Positions 1 through 6,205 of a DNA stretch of 13,531 nt are shown here, in pieces. The first letter of the stretch is position 1; the number at the start of each line of letters is the position of its first letter. The notes beneath the pieces are model-generated. The model was not told the DNA's origin. It searched no databases and saw only the letters and a program-made list of their open reading frames with translations. The position numbers were made by a program, and so were the translations under genes. This DNA comes from JBPEWY01 sp052032225. GTDB taxonomy: Bacteria; Bacteroidota; Bacteroidia; Flavobacteriales; Flavobacteriaceae. The stretch spans positions 1 to 13,531 of the forward strand of contig JBPEWY010000093.1 of the NCBI GenBank assembly GCA_052032225.1, written 5' to 3'.

Positions 1-657
1 ATTGAAAAAGTGGCGATTAAAGATGCCAAGCTCCGGACCTTCATTACCCAGGACAGCAGCAGGGACGACCTGGTGGCCCACGTTTACGATATTACTTACG
101 GTTCCGTTCGTCCGGAAGACAACCTTGTTATTATTGATGATAGCATTGTTCGTGGTACTACGTTAAACCGCAGCATCCTGGGAATACTGGATAGATTGCA
201 TCCAAAAAAGATCATCGTGGTATCTTCGGCTCCACAGATCCGCTATCCCGATTGTTATGGAATTGACATGGCCAAATTGGAAGATTTTGTGGCCTTCAGA
301 GCTGCCCTGGAATTGCACAAGGAAAGGGGTCAGATGAATATTATTGAAGAGATTTACGAAAAGTGTATCAAGTCAATGAACTGTGAGGAGGAAGACCAGC
401 CCAACTATGTGCGCGACTTTTATGCGCCCTTGGCTACGGATGATATCTCCAAAAAAATTGCAGAATTGCTTTGTCCGGAAGACATCGGAGCTGAGGTAGA
501 AATCATCTACCAAACTATTGAAAATCTGCATCTTGCCTGTCCAAAAAACCTGGGTGATTGGTATTTTACAGGCAACTATCCAACCCCCGGCGGAAACCGT
601 GTGGTGAACCGTGCATTTATCAATTTTTACGAGGGAAAAAGCCAAAGGGCCTATTAA
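1..657 (+). CDS. purF: amidophosphoribosyltransferase (PurF-type), C-terminal part
   Basis: This is the 3' end of a gene that begins before the window; the frame is open from base 1, so the GTG at 10 is internal. The product transfers the glutamine amide to PRPP to make 5-phosphoribosylamine, the first step of purine synthesis. The 218 visible residues hold the type I phosphoribosyltransferase PRPP loop, VIIDDSIVRGTT at in-window residues 43-54 with the paired Asp 46-47, followed by the long C-terminal extension of the Bacteroidota form, which ends ...NRAFINFYEGKSQRAY. The N-terminal Ntn-hydrolase glutaminase domain lies outside the window. By hand count the first two 60-base lines are 48% and 55% G+C, whereas a typical line in the thiamine block (4441-4500) is 27%, so base use here is unlike its neighbours. 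The class is secure; the exact symbol is slightly less so, because some Bacteroidota carry two PurF-like proteins. Confidence 0.85.
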   Translation: MEKVAIKDAKLRTFITQDSSRDDLVAHVYDITYGSVRPEDNLVIIDDSIVRGTTLNRSILGILDRLHPKKIIVVSSAPQIRYPDCYGIDMAKLEDFVAFRAALELHKERGQMNIIEEIYEKCIKSMNCEEEDQPNYVRDFYAPLATDDISKKIAELLCPEDIGAEVEIIYQTIENLHLACPKNLGDWYFTGNYPTPGGNRVVNRAFINFYEGKSQRAY

Positions 658-664
658 ACCGAAA

Positions 665-706
665 ATCGATGAAATGCGCTTTTTTATGCATTTCGTCGAT
701 AATTTT
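665..706 (+). terminator. intrinsic terminator after purF
   Basis: The arms ATCGATGAAATGC (665-677) and GCATTTCGTCGAT (688-700) pair over 13 positions with one G-T wobble around a 10-nt loop, followed by a short T-run (703-707). It lies 8 nt after the purF stop, the expected place for its terminator. Confidence 0.6.
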
Positions 707-802
707 TGCATTTTATCGGAATAATGACTCGATGGTTGGAAAGGCATTTACTTTAGAATTGCCATAGCATAAGTAGGTTAAGTTCATGGTAAGATTTGGG
801 GC

Positions 803-831
803 AAAAAGGGCGGAGAATCTCCGCCCTTTTT
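803..831. terminator. symmetrical G+C-rich terminator hairpin
   Basis: The sequence is AAAAA, GGGCGGAG (808-815), loop AAT, CTCCGCCC (819-826), TTTTT. The A-run and T-run on either side let it work on both strands. Between this hairpin and the first one (roughly 707-800) I see no gene or recognisable signal. Confidence 0.75.
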
Positions 832-860
832 ATTTGTAAGATAATTTAAATTTTTAGCAT

Positions 861-896
861 AAAAAAACTCGAGCTAGAGAGGCTCGAGTTTTTTAT
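861..896. terminator. ahcY: bidirectional terminator between purF and ahcY
   Basis: Seven A, then CTCGAGC (868-874), a 7-nt loop, GCTCGAG (882-888) and six T. On the minus strand it sits 17 nt beyond the ahcY stop and is the natural terminator of that gene; on the plus strand it is a third barrier to readthrough from purF. Confidence 0.8.
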
Positions 897-912
897 TTAG
901 ATTTTATAATCT

Positions 913-2229
913 TTAGTATCTATAATAATCCGGCTTAAATGGGCCTTCTACTTTTACTCCAATATAATCTGCTTGTTCTGGTGTAAGCGTTTCTAATTCA
1001 ACCCCAATTTTAGCTAAATGTAATCTGGCTACTTTTTCGTCTAAATGCTTTGGAAGCATATAAACTTTATTTTCGTATTTATCGCTATTATTCCAAAGTT
1101 CTATCTGAGCCAAAGTTTGGTTAGTAAACGAGTTACTCATAACAAAACTCGGGTGACCGGTAGCACAACCTAAGTTAACTAATCTACCTTCTGCAAGTAA
1201 AATAATGTCTTTTCCGTTAACGGTATACTTATCTACTTGTGGTTTAATTTCAACTTTGGTATCACCATAGTTTTTATTTAACCAAGCAACATCAATTTCA
1301 TTATCAAAATGACCAATGTTACACACTATGGTTTTATCTTTCATTTTTTCAAAATGACGCCCAACTACAATATCTTTATTTCCTGTTGTAGTTATAACAA
1401 TATCGGCATTACCAACAACAGTGTCCAGGCGTTTAACTTCGTAACCATCCATAGCTGCTTGTAGTGCACAAATAGGATCTATTTCTGTAACTGTAACAAT
1501 GGCACCGGCACCTCTAAACGATGCTGCAGTACCTTTACCAACATCACCATAACCACAAACAACTACTCTCTTACCGGCTAACATAACATCGGTTGCTCTT
1601 CTAATGGCATCTACAGCACTTTCTCTACAACCGTATTTATTGTCAAATTTACTTTTGGTAACCGAGTCATTAACATTAATTGCCGGCATTGGTAGCGTGC
1701 CGTTTTTCATTCTTTCGTATAAACGGTGAACTCCGGTAGTGGTTTCTTCAGAGATTCCTTTAATTCCGGCAGCCAGCTCAGGATATTTGTCTAATACCAT
1801 ATTGGTAAGGTCGCCACCATCATCTAATATCATGTTAAGTGGTTTGCGCTCTTCTCCAAAAAATAATGTTTGCTCTATACACCAATCAAATTCCTCTTCG
1901 GTCATTCCTTTCCATGCATAAACAGGAATCCCGGCTGCTGCAATAGCTGCTGCTGCATGATCTTGTGTAGAGAATATATTGCACGAGCTCCAAGATACTT
2001 CTGCGCCTAAGGCAACTAAAGTTTCTATAAGTACAGCAGTCTGAATGGTCATGTGCAAGCATCCTGCAATACGAGCTCCTTTTAAAGGTTGCTGGTCTTT
2101 GTATTCTTCACGTAATGCCATTAAGCCCGGCATTTCTGCTTCTGCTAACTCAATTTCTTTTCTTCCCCAGTCTGCCAATGTAATATCTTTTACTTTATAA
2201 GGCACATAGGGAATTGTTTTTGTACTCAT
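913..2229 (-). CDS. ahcY: adenosylhomocysteinase (S-adenosyl-L-homocysteine hydrolase)
   Basis: A cytosolic NAD-dependent enzyme that splits S-adenosylhomocysteine into adenosine and homocysteine, removing the inhibitor made by all SAM methyltransferases. The 438-residue protein (numbered from MSTKTIPY) has the expected landmarks: CLHMT near 57-61, the substrate-site segment NDSVTKSKFDN at 187-197 with Lys192 and Asp196 matching the catalytic Lys/Asp of the family, the Rossmann loop GYGDVGKG at 226-233, and the terminal KPDYYRY whose Lys/Tyr reach into the neighbouring subunit's NAD site. Length is normal and nothing is missing. I chose the ATG at 2229 because the 20 residues that could be added upstream (to 2289) do not resemble the family and run through the promoter region; AAAAAAC precedes the ATG, usual for this phylum. 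It is divergent from the phosphopantetheinyl transferase gene. Confidence 0.96.
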   Translation of the reverse strand: MSTKTIPYVPYKVKDITLADWGRKEIELAEAEMPGLMALREEYKDQQPLKGARIAGCLHMTIQTAVLIETLVALGAEVSWSSCNIFSTQDHAAAAIAAAGIPVYAWKGMTEEEFDWCIEQTLFFGEERKPLNMILDDGGDLTNMVLDKYPELAAGIKGISEETTTGVHRLYERMKNGTLPMPAINVNDSVTKSKFDNKYGCRESAVDAIRRATDVMLAGKRVVVCGYGDVGKGTAASFRGAGAIVTVTEIDPICALQAAMDGYEVKRLDTVVGNADIVITTTGNKDIVVGRHFEKMKDKTIVCNIGHFDNEIDVAWLNKNYGDTKVEIKPQVDKYTVNGKDIILLAEGRLVNLGCATGHPSFVMSNSFTNQTLAQIELWNNSDKYENKVYMLPKHLDEKVARLHLAKIGVELETLTPEQADYIGVKVEGPFKPDYYRY

Positions 2230-2294
2230 ATGTTTTTTATTTTTACTTTCGTTAAACAAAAAATACAAAATTTTGTAACTTTTGTACAATCAAT

Positions 2295-2325
2295 TTTGTA
2301 GCTGCAAAGTTACGTAATAACTTTT
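2295..2325 (+). promoter_or_regulatory. candidate promoter of the phosphopantetheinyl transferase gene
   Basis: TTTG (2295-2298), a 19-nt spacer and TAACTTTT (2318-2325) fit the TTTG-N19-TAnnTTTG arrangement with one mismatch in the last base. The predicted start, near 2331, would leave almost no 5' leader before the ATG at 2333. It overlaps the candidate ahcY -7 element on the other strand. Confidence 0.45.
2305..2312 (-). promoter_or_regulatory. ahcY: candidate ahcY promoter -7 element (TAACTTTG)
   Basis: Read on the minus strand this is TAACTTTG, an exact match to the Bacteroidota -7 consensus TAnnTTTG. It predicts transcription from about 2298 and a leader of about 70 nt. No clear -33 TTTG sits at the usual distance, so this rests on the -7 match alone. 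Confidence 0.4.
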
Positions 2326-2332
2326 ACTATTA

Positions 2333-2962
2333 ATGCCTCTTTACAAAACTATAACAGTTAATCCGGACACTACAGTTTACATCTGGAAAATAGAAGAATC
2401 AGAAGAAACACTAAAACAAGGTGTAACACTATCTGATGCTTGTTTAAAGCGAATTAACAGCATGAAATCTGAAATTCACAGAAGAGGTTTTATAAGCATC
2501 AGACATCTATTAAAAGAGGCAGGTTACCAACCCTCTGATTTGTATTACGATGAGTTAGGGAAACCTCACTTAACAGATAATAAATATATTTCTATAACCC
2601 ACTCATTTAGTTTTACCGCAATTATTGTTAGTACTAATCCGGTAGGGATAGATATAGAAAAACAGCGTGATAAAATTGTAAAAATTGCTCATAAGTTCAC
2701 CACATTCAGATCTTACAAATCATTAGCAAATTTTGAAGCATTGGTTAGAAAACTAACTATTATTTGGTGTACTAAAGAGTCGCTCTACAAGCTTTATGCA
2801 CAACCCGGATTATCTTTTTTACAACACATAGATATTCAGGATTTTGAATTTAACGATGGTAAAACAACCGGGCACATAATTTATAAAGGAAAACTAACCA
2901 AGTATAAGCTGCATTTTCTGGAATTTGATGGGTATACTTGTGCTTATGGCTACCCACAATAA
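2333..2962 (+). CDS. 4'-phosphopantetheinyl transferase superfamily protein (Sfp/HetI type)
   Basis: Transfers the 4'-phosphopantetheine arm of coenzyme A to a serine of acyl- or peptidyl-carrier proteins. The 209-residue protein shows the family signatures in order: GKPHL (76-80), the SITHS segment (87-91), GIDIE (105-109) with the Mg-binding Asp/Glu pair, and WCTKESLYKL (145-154), which fits the W-x-x-KE-x-x-x-K motif carrying the catalytic/metal Glu. Length fits the Sfp-like class rather than the roughly 120-residue AcpS class. The start follows a candidate promoter with almost no leader. It is divergent from ahcY and followed by a long inverted repeat. No polyketide or peptide synthase lies in the window, so the carrier-protein partner cannot be told; acyl carrier protein of fatty-acid synthesis is possible. 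Confidence 0.88.
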   Translation: MPLYKTITVNPDTTVYIWKIEESEETLKQGVTLSDACLKRINSMKSEIHRRGFISIRHLLKEAGYQPSDLYYDELGKPHLTDNKYISITHSFSFTAIIVSTNPVGIDIEKQRDKIVKIAHKFTTFRSYKSLANFEALVRKLTIIWCTKESLYKLYAQPGLSFLQHIDIQDFEFNDGKTTGHIIYKGKLTKYKLHFLEFDGYTCAYGYPQ

Positions 2963-3025
2963 AATTTTACCTACAAAGGAGCCCATAACCCATAAAATTT
3001 AAGCACCTTTGTAGGTAAAATTTTT
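2961..3025. repeat. perfect 19-bp inverted repeat, probable hairpin/terminator
   Basis: Arms AAAATTTTACCTACAAAGG (2961-2979) and CCTTTGTAGGTAAAATTTT (3006-3024) are exact reverse complements around a 26-nt spacer. The left arm begins within the stop codon of the phosphopantetheinyl transferase gene and the right arm ends 7 nt before the next ATG. In RNA it would form a long stem ending in U, so a bidirectional terminator is the simplest reading. The right arm also contains CACCTTTG (3004-3011), one base off the TAnnTTTG -7 element, so it may overlap the promoter of the thiamine operon. Confidence 0.7.
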
Positions 3026-3031
3026 CAAGAC

Positions 3032-3292
3032 ATGAAAATCTCTGTAGAACTCACTTTATCCCCTCTTCAAGATAATTTTGAGCCACCCATTATTGAATTC
3101 ATAAAAAAACTTAGAGCTTCCGGGTTAGTTGTAAAAGAAAATCCGTTAAGCACACAAGTTTATGGTGATTACGATGAGGTTATGAATTTGCTCACCAAAG
3201 AGATAAAAGATGTGTTTTCTTTGATTGAAAGCGGACTTATTTTTGTGAAAATTGTGAAATCAGACAGAAGTGATTATGAACCAGCTTTTTGA
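3032..3292 (+). CDS. thiamine-binding protein, YkoF/MTH1187 (DUF77) family
   Basis: A small 86-residue single-domain protein of the MTH1187/YkoF-like fold, a ferredoxin-like beta-alpha-beta repeat that forms oligomers and, in characterised members, binds thiamine or its phosphates. The sequence begins MKISVELTLSPLQDNF and keeps the family pattern: a first strand MKISVELTLSP, then helix PPIIEFIKKLRASG, a second strand with SGLVVKENPLSTQVYGDYDEV (approximate), and helix MNLLTKEIKDVF. There is no signal peptide or membrane segment, so it is probably cytosolic. It heads a run of four overlapping genes leading to a TPP-riboswitch-controlled receptor, which supports a thiamine role, perhaps buffering or presenting the vitamin. 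Family assignment is by pattern recognition; ligand identity is inferred from family and context. Confidence 0.75.
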   Translation: MKISVELTLSPLQDNFEPPIIEFIKKLRASGLVVKENPLSTQVYGDYDEVMNLLTKEIKDVFSLIESGLIFVKIVKSDRSDYEPAF

Positions 3293-3908
3293 TTTCTTTT
3301 TTGGGCAATACAGCACCTACCAAACTATAGATATTGTCTTAGAAATTGTAGCTGTAATTTTTGGTTTTTTAAGCGTTTGGTTTGCCAAAAAAAATAACAT
3401 TTGGGTTTACCCAACCGGAATGATAAGCACAGCAATTTTTGTGTATTTATTACTTAAATGGGAACTGCTGGGTGATATGATGATAAACGGCTACTACTTT
3501 GTTATGAGTGTTTATGGATGGTATGTTTGGACAAGAAAAGTAGATTTAACAAAGTATACCCCTATTAGTAAAATAACCCTTAAAGAAAAAAATATAGCAA
3601 TTGCAATTTTTGTGCTCACACTAATTTTTGTATTTGCAGTTTACACTGTTTTTGATAAATGGAACGGGTGGACTGCTTATGTAGACACACTAACAACTGC
3701 AATTTTCTTTGTGGGAATGTGGTTAATGGCCAGAAGAAAAATAGAAAACTGGATCTTTTGGATTATTGGCGATATAATCTCGGTACCTTTGTATTTTTAC
3801 AAGGGACTAACTTTTACAAGTTTTCAATATTTAATTTTTACGATAATTGCAGTACAAGGATATAAAGAATGGAGTCGTCTCTTAAACAACAACCAAGTAA
3901 CATCATAA
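3276..3908 (+). CDS. PnuC-family vitamin transporter, probably thiamine (PnuT-type)
   Basis: An inner-membrane protein of about 210 residues with roughly seven hydrophobic helices (near residues 18-36, 46-62, 64-84, 106-124, 136-152, 158-176 and 178-194) and the PnuC-family signature YGWYVWTRK at the end of the third helix; NWIFWIIGD opens the sixth. PnuC proteins move unphosphorylated vitamins by facilitated diffusion, and uptake is made one-way by intracellular phosphorylation. Nicotinamide riboside is the classical substrate; Bacteroidota members linked to TPP riboswitches (PnuT) are assigned to thiamine. Here the thiamine-binding protein gene upstream and the TPP-riboswitch receptor downstream favour thiamine, while the NadR-like kinase next door would equally fit nicotinamide riboside. 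I start at the ATG at 3276; a GTG at 3270 would add two residues. It overlaps the previous gene by 17 nt and the next by 40 nt. Confidence 0.85.
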   Translation: MNQLFDFFFGQYSTYQTIDIVLEIVAVIFGFLSVWFAKKNNIWVYPTGMISTAIFVYLLLKWELLGDMMINGYYFVMSVYGWYVWTRKVDLTKYTPISKITLKEKNIAIAIFVLTLIFVFAVYTVFDKWNGWTAYVDTLTTAIFFVGMWLMARRKIENWIFWIIGDIISVPLYFYKGLTFTSFQYLIFTIIAVQGYKEWSRLLNNNQVTS

Positions 3909-4450
3909 AGGTTGTACTTTTTGGTCCGGAATCTACCGGGAAAACTACACTTTCTCAACAATTAGCCAGACATTATAATACAGTTTGGGTACCTGAATAC
4001 GCTCGAGAATATTTACAAAACAAATGGAATAACGAGCGAAAAACTTGCGAACCTAAAGATTTGTTACCCATTGCCGAAGGTCAAATTAAATTAGAAAACG
4101 AACTTACAACAAAAGCAACAGATGTTTTAATTTGCGATACAGATCTTTTAGAAACCAAAGTGTATTCTGAGGCATATTATTTAGGATATTGTGATTCTGA
4201 GTTAGAAAAATATGCCTTACAAAACACATACGATTTGTATTTTTTAACCTATATAGATGTACCTTGGGAAAAAGATGATTTACGCGATAAGCCTAATGAG
4301 AGAGAACAAATGTTTGCGTGTTTTAAAAACGCTTTAGAGAAGTACAATAGGCCTTATGTGTTATTAAAAGGAGATAAAAAAACAAGATTACAAGAGGCCG
4401 TAAAACATATAGATAATTTGTTAAAAGCCAAAAAGGAACATGTTTTCTGA
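3869..4450 (+). CDS. NadR-like P-loop ATPase/kinase
   Basis: A 193-residue soluble P-loop protein related to the C-terminal ribosylnicotinamide kinase domain of NadR. The Walker A is GPESTGKTT (19-27), followed by the VPEYARE segment (41-47) typical of this group, CDTDLL (89-94), which fills the Walker B/acceptor-aspartate position, and a lid-like stretch VPWEKDDLRDKPNERE (131-146). The NadR DNA-binding and adenylyltransferase domains are absent, so this is a stand-alone kinase. In NadR the domain phosphorylates nicotinamide riboside. Here, placed between a probable thiamine transporter and a thiamine-regulated receptor, it may instead phosphorylate thiamine or a precursor to trap it; that is inference. 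It overlaps the transporter gene by 40 nt and the next gene by 11 nt, suggesting translational coupling. Confidence 0.82.
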   Translation: MESSLKQQPSNIIKVVLFGPESTGKTTLSQQLARHYNTVWVPEYAREYLQNKWNNERKTCEPKDLLPIAEGQIKLENELTTKATDVLICDTDLLETKVYSEAYYLGYCDSELEKYALQNTYDLYFLTYIDVPWEKDDLRDKPNEREQMFACFKNALEKYNRPYVLLKGDKKTRLQEAVKHIDNLLKAKKEHVF

Positions 4451-5990
4451 ATCAGATTTAAAACAAATAGCAGAAAAAAATATAACTGTAGAGCAGGTTA
4501 AACAGCAAATAGAAGTTTTTAAAAAAGGCATTCCGGCTGTTAAACTAGTGCAATCTGCTACTGTTGGTAATGGTATTAAGCAATTATCAGAACAAGAGAA
4601 AGCACATTACATAACCAATTTTAATACTAAAAAAGATAAATTAAAGCTGTTAAAATTTGTTCCGGCATCGGGAGCTGCAACCCGAATGTTTAAAGAGCTT
4701 TTTTTGTTTTTAAATAATTTTAATCCAGAGTCAGAAACGTTTAATGCGTACGTAAATAAAACTAAAGCTTTATCACTATCATTGTTTTTTACAGCTTTAG
4801 ATAAGTTGCCTTTTTACAACATCATTATTAACAACCTAAAGCATAAAAATATAGCATTTGATACCTTAGATGACAATCAGCAAAAAGTTGTTTTTGTAAA
4901 AGAGATGCTCCTTTCTGAAGGAGCTAATTTTGGGAGTTTTCCTAAAGGACTGTTGCCGTTTCATAATTACAAAACGCATTATGCAACAGCATTAGAAGAG
5001 CATTTGTTTGAAGCAGCTTTGTATAGCGAAGCTAACAACAAAGCTAATTTACATTTTACAATCTCAGAAGAACATAAAGATGCTTTTTTGGCAAAACTAA
5101 AAGAGATTTTGCCTAAAGTAAAAGAGATTACCGGAGTAGATTTTAATGTTTCGTTTTCTTTTCAGAAGCAAGCTACAGATACTATTGCAGTTAATTTAGA
5201 TAACACACCGTTTAGAAACCCAGACAACACATTACTTTTTAGACCATCCGGACACGGAGCTTTGATTGAAAATTTAAACGATCAAGATGCCGACATTGTT
5301 TTTATAAAAAATATAGATAATGTGGTTGTAAAAAAACAACATAATGCAATTGCAGATGCAAAAAAAATGCTAGCAGGCTTGTTGTTAGCTATACAAGAAA
5401 AAGTATTTGCATATGCTAAGCTGTTAGATGCTCAATCCATTACTAATGAGCAAGTGCAAGAGATAAAACTATTTTTAGAGAACGATTTAAATGTAAAATT
5501 CTCTGAAGATTTTAATGCTAAAACATTTAATGAGCAAATAAATATTATAAAAGCAAAATTAAACAGGCCTATTAGAGTTTGTGGGATGGTTAAAAATGAA
5601 GGTGAGCCGGGAGGTGGTCCTTTCTGGATAAAAGATAAAAAGGGCAACATTTCACTTCAAATAGTTGAATCTGCTCAAATAGATAAATCAAATCAACAAC
5701 AAAAAGAGATACTTAGTACAGCAACACATTTTAACCCTGTAGATATTGTTTGTGGAGTAAAAAACTACAAAGGAGAAAAATATAATTTGTTAGATTTTGT
5801 TGATGCTTCGCAAGCCTTTATAACTCAAAAAACAAAAGAGGGGAAACCACTTAAAGCATTAGAGCTGCCCGGACTTTGGAATGGCGCTATGGCCAACTGG
5901 AATACCATTTTTGTAGAAGTGCCTTTACATACTTTTAATCCGGTTAAAACAGTAACCGATTTATTAAAGCCAGCGCATCAGGTAAAATAA
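4440..5990 (+). CDS. DUF4301 family protein, possible nucleotidyltransferase-like enzyme
   Basis: A 516-residue soluble protein that I recognise as DUF4301, a family of unknown function largely confined to Bacteroidota. No signal peptide or membrane span is seen. Three strongly patterned, Gly-rich segments stand out: KFVPASGAATRMFK (72-85), FRPSGHGALIENLN (267-280) followed by DADIVFIKNIDNVV (283-296), and RVCGMVKNEGEPGGGPFW (379-396). The first resembles the LxxGxGTRM nucleotide loop of sugar-phosphate nucleotidyltransferases, and the second the Gly-His-Gly and IxNIDN regions of UDP-sugar pyrophosphorylases, so a GT-A-like fold is a reasonable guess but not shown. The ATG overlaps the end of the kinase gene by 11 nt, making it the last gene of the four-gene run. 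Its position suggests a role in thiamine or nucleotide-vitamin metabolism, though it may simply be a housekeeping passenger. Confidence 0.8.
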   Translation: MFSESDLKQIAEKNITVEQVKQQIEVFKKGIPAVKLVQSATVGNGIKQLSEQEKAHYITNFNTKKDKLKLLKFVPASGAATRMFKELFLFLNNFNPESETFNAYVNKTKALSLSLFFTALDKLPFYNIIINNLKHKNIAFDTLDDNQQKVVFVKEMLLSEGANFGSFPKGLLPFHNYKTHYATALEEHLFEAALYSEANNKANLHFTISEEHKDAFLAKLKEILPKVKEITGVDFNVSFSFQKQATDTIAVNLDNTPFRNPDNTLLFRPSGHGALIENLNDQDADIVFIKNIDNVVVKKQHNAIADAKKMLAGLLLAIQEKVFAYAKLLDAQSITNEQVQEIKLFLENDLNVKFSEDFNAKTFNEQINIIKAKLNRPIRVCGMVKNEGEPGGGPFWIKDKKGNISLQIVESAQIDKSNQQQKEILSTATHFNPVDIVCGVKNYKGEKYNLLDFVDASQAFITQKTKEGKPLKALELPGLWNGAMANWNTIFVEVPLHTFNPVKTVTDLLKPAHQVK

Positions 5991-6024
5991 TTAAATATTA
6001 ATAGCTTAATTAATTTACCTGTTA

Positions 6025-6032
6025 TACCTTTG
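6025..6032 (+). promoter_or_regulatory. candidate promoter -7 element (TACCTTTG) of the thiamine receptor transcript
   Basis: TACCTTTG matches TAnnTTTG exactly and lies just upstream of the TPP aptamer, predicting a start near 6037-6039, which includes the whole riboswitch. No TTTG at the usual -33 distance was found. Confidence 0.55.
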
Positions 6033-6035
6033 TAC

Positions 6036-6125
6036 CATCTCAATAAGGGGTGCTCTAAATTACGAGCTGAGATCATACCCATTGAACCTTGAACAGGTAA
6101 TGCTGTTTAGGAACATACCAGATGC
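6036..6125 (+). promoter_or_regulatory. TPP (THI-box) riboswitch
   Basis: The conserved THI elements occur in order: GGGGTGCTC (6047-6055), GAGCTGAGA (6064-6072), ATACCC (6075-6080), GAACCTTGAACAGG (6084-6097) and TAATGCTG (6098-6105), then TTTAGGAAC. GGGT pairs with ACCC (P2), GCTC with GAGC (P3), CCT with AGG (P4) and AACAG with CTGTT (P5), the standard aptamer layout. TGAGA is the pyrimidine-binding loop and the TAATG side contacts the pyrophosphate. P1 is weak by eye, possibly CATCT (6036-6040) with AGATG (6120-6124). It should repress the receptor gene when thiamine pyrophosphate is plentiful. The aptamer call is firm; its exact ends are not. Confidence 0.93.
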
Positions 6126-6205
6126 TGTTGGGAGGCATCTATAATTAAAAAGCTGTTTAACCATAAGAATAATGGCCCCTTTTATTCGTAAAAAAAATTA
6201 CGAAT
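6120..6205 (+). promoter_or_regulatory. probable expression platform of the TPP riboswitch
   Basis: This holds a 6-bp hairpin, AGATGC (6120-6125) with GCATCT (6135-6140); repeats of GCTGTT (6124-6129, 6152-6157) copying the P5 strand; CCCCTT (6176-6181), complementary to AAGGGG (6045-6050) of the aptamer; and a perfect inverted repeat, ATTCGTAA (6184-6191) / TTACGAAT (6198-6205), whose right arm takes in the first two bases of the start codon. No G+C-rich hairpin with a long T-run is seen, which points to control of translation rather than termination. Confidence 0.5.

Noticed and set aside
10..12. GTG at 10 as the start of the purF gene
   Set aside because: The reading frame is open to base 1 and the protein is clearly the C-terminal half of a much longer enzyme, so the gene starts outside the window.
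558..767. Plus-strand open frame overlapping the purF end
   Set aside because: It lies in another frame of purF and through the first terminator, with no family features; a shadow frame.
2230..2289. 20-residue N-terminal extension of AhcY
   Set aside because: The added residues do not look like the family and cover the AT-rich intergenic promoter region; MSTKTIPY at 2229 is the natural start.
2270..2300. Three copies of TTTTGTA near the ahcY/PPTase promoters
   Set aside because: Short and AT-rich with irregular spacing; likely by chance in this base composition, apart from the one TTTG used as a candidate -33 site.
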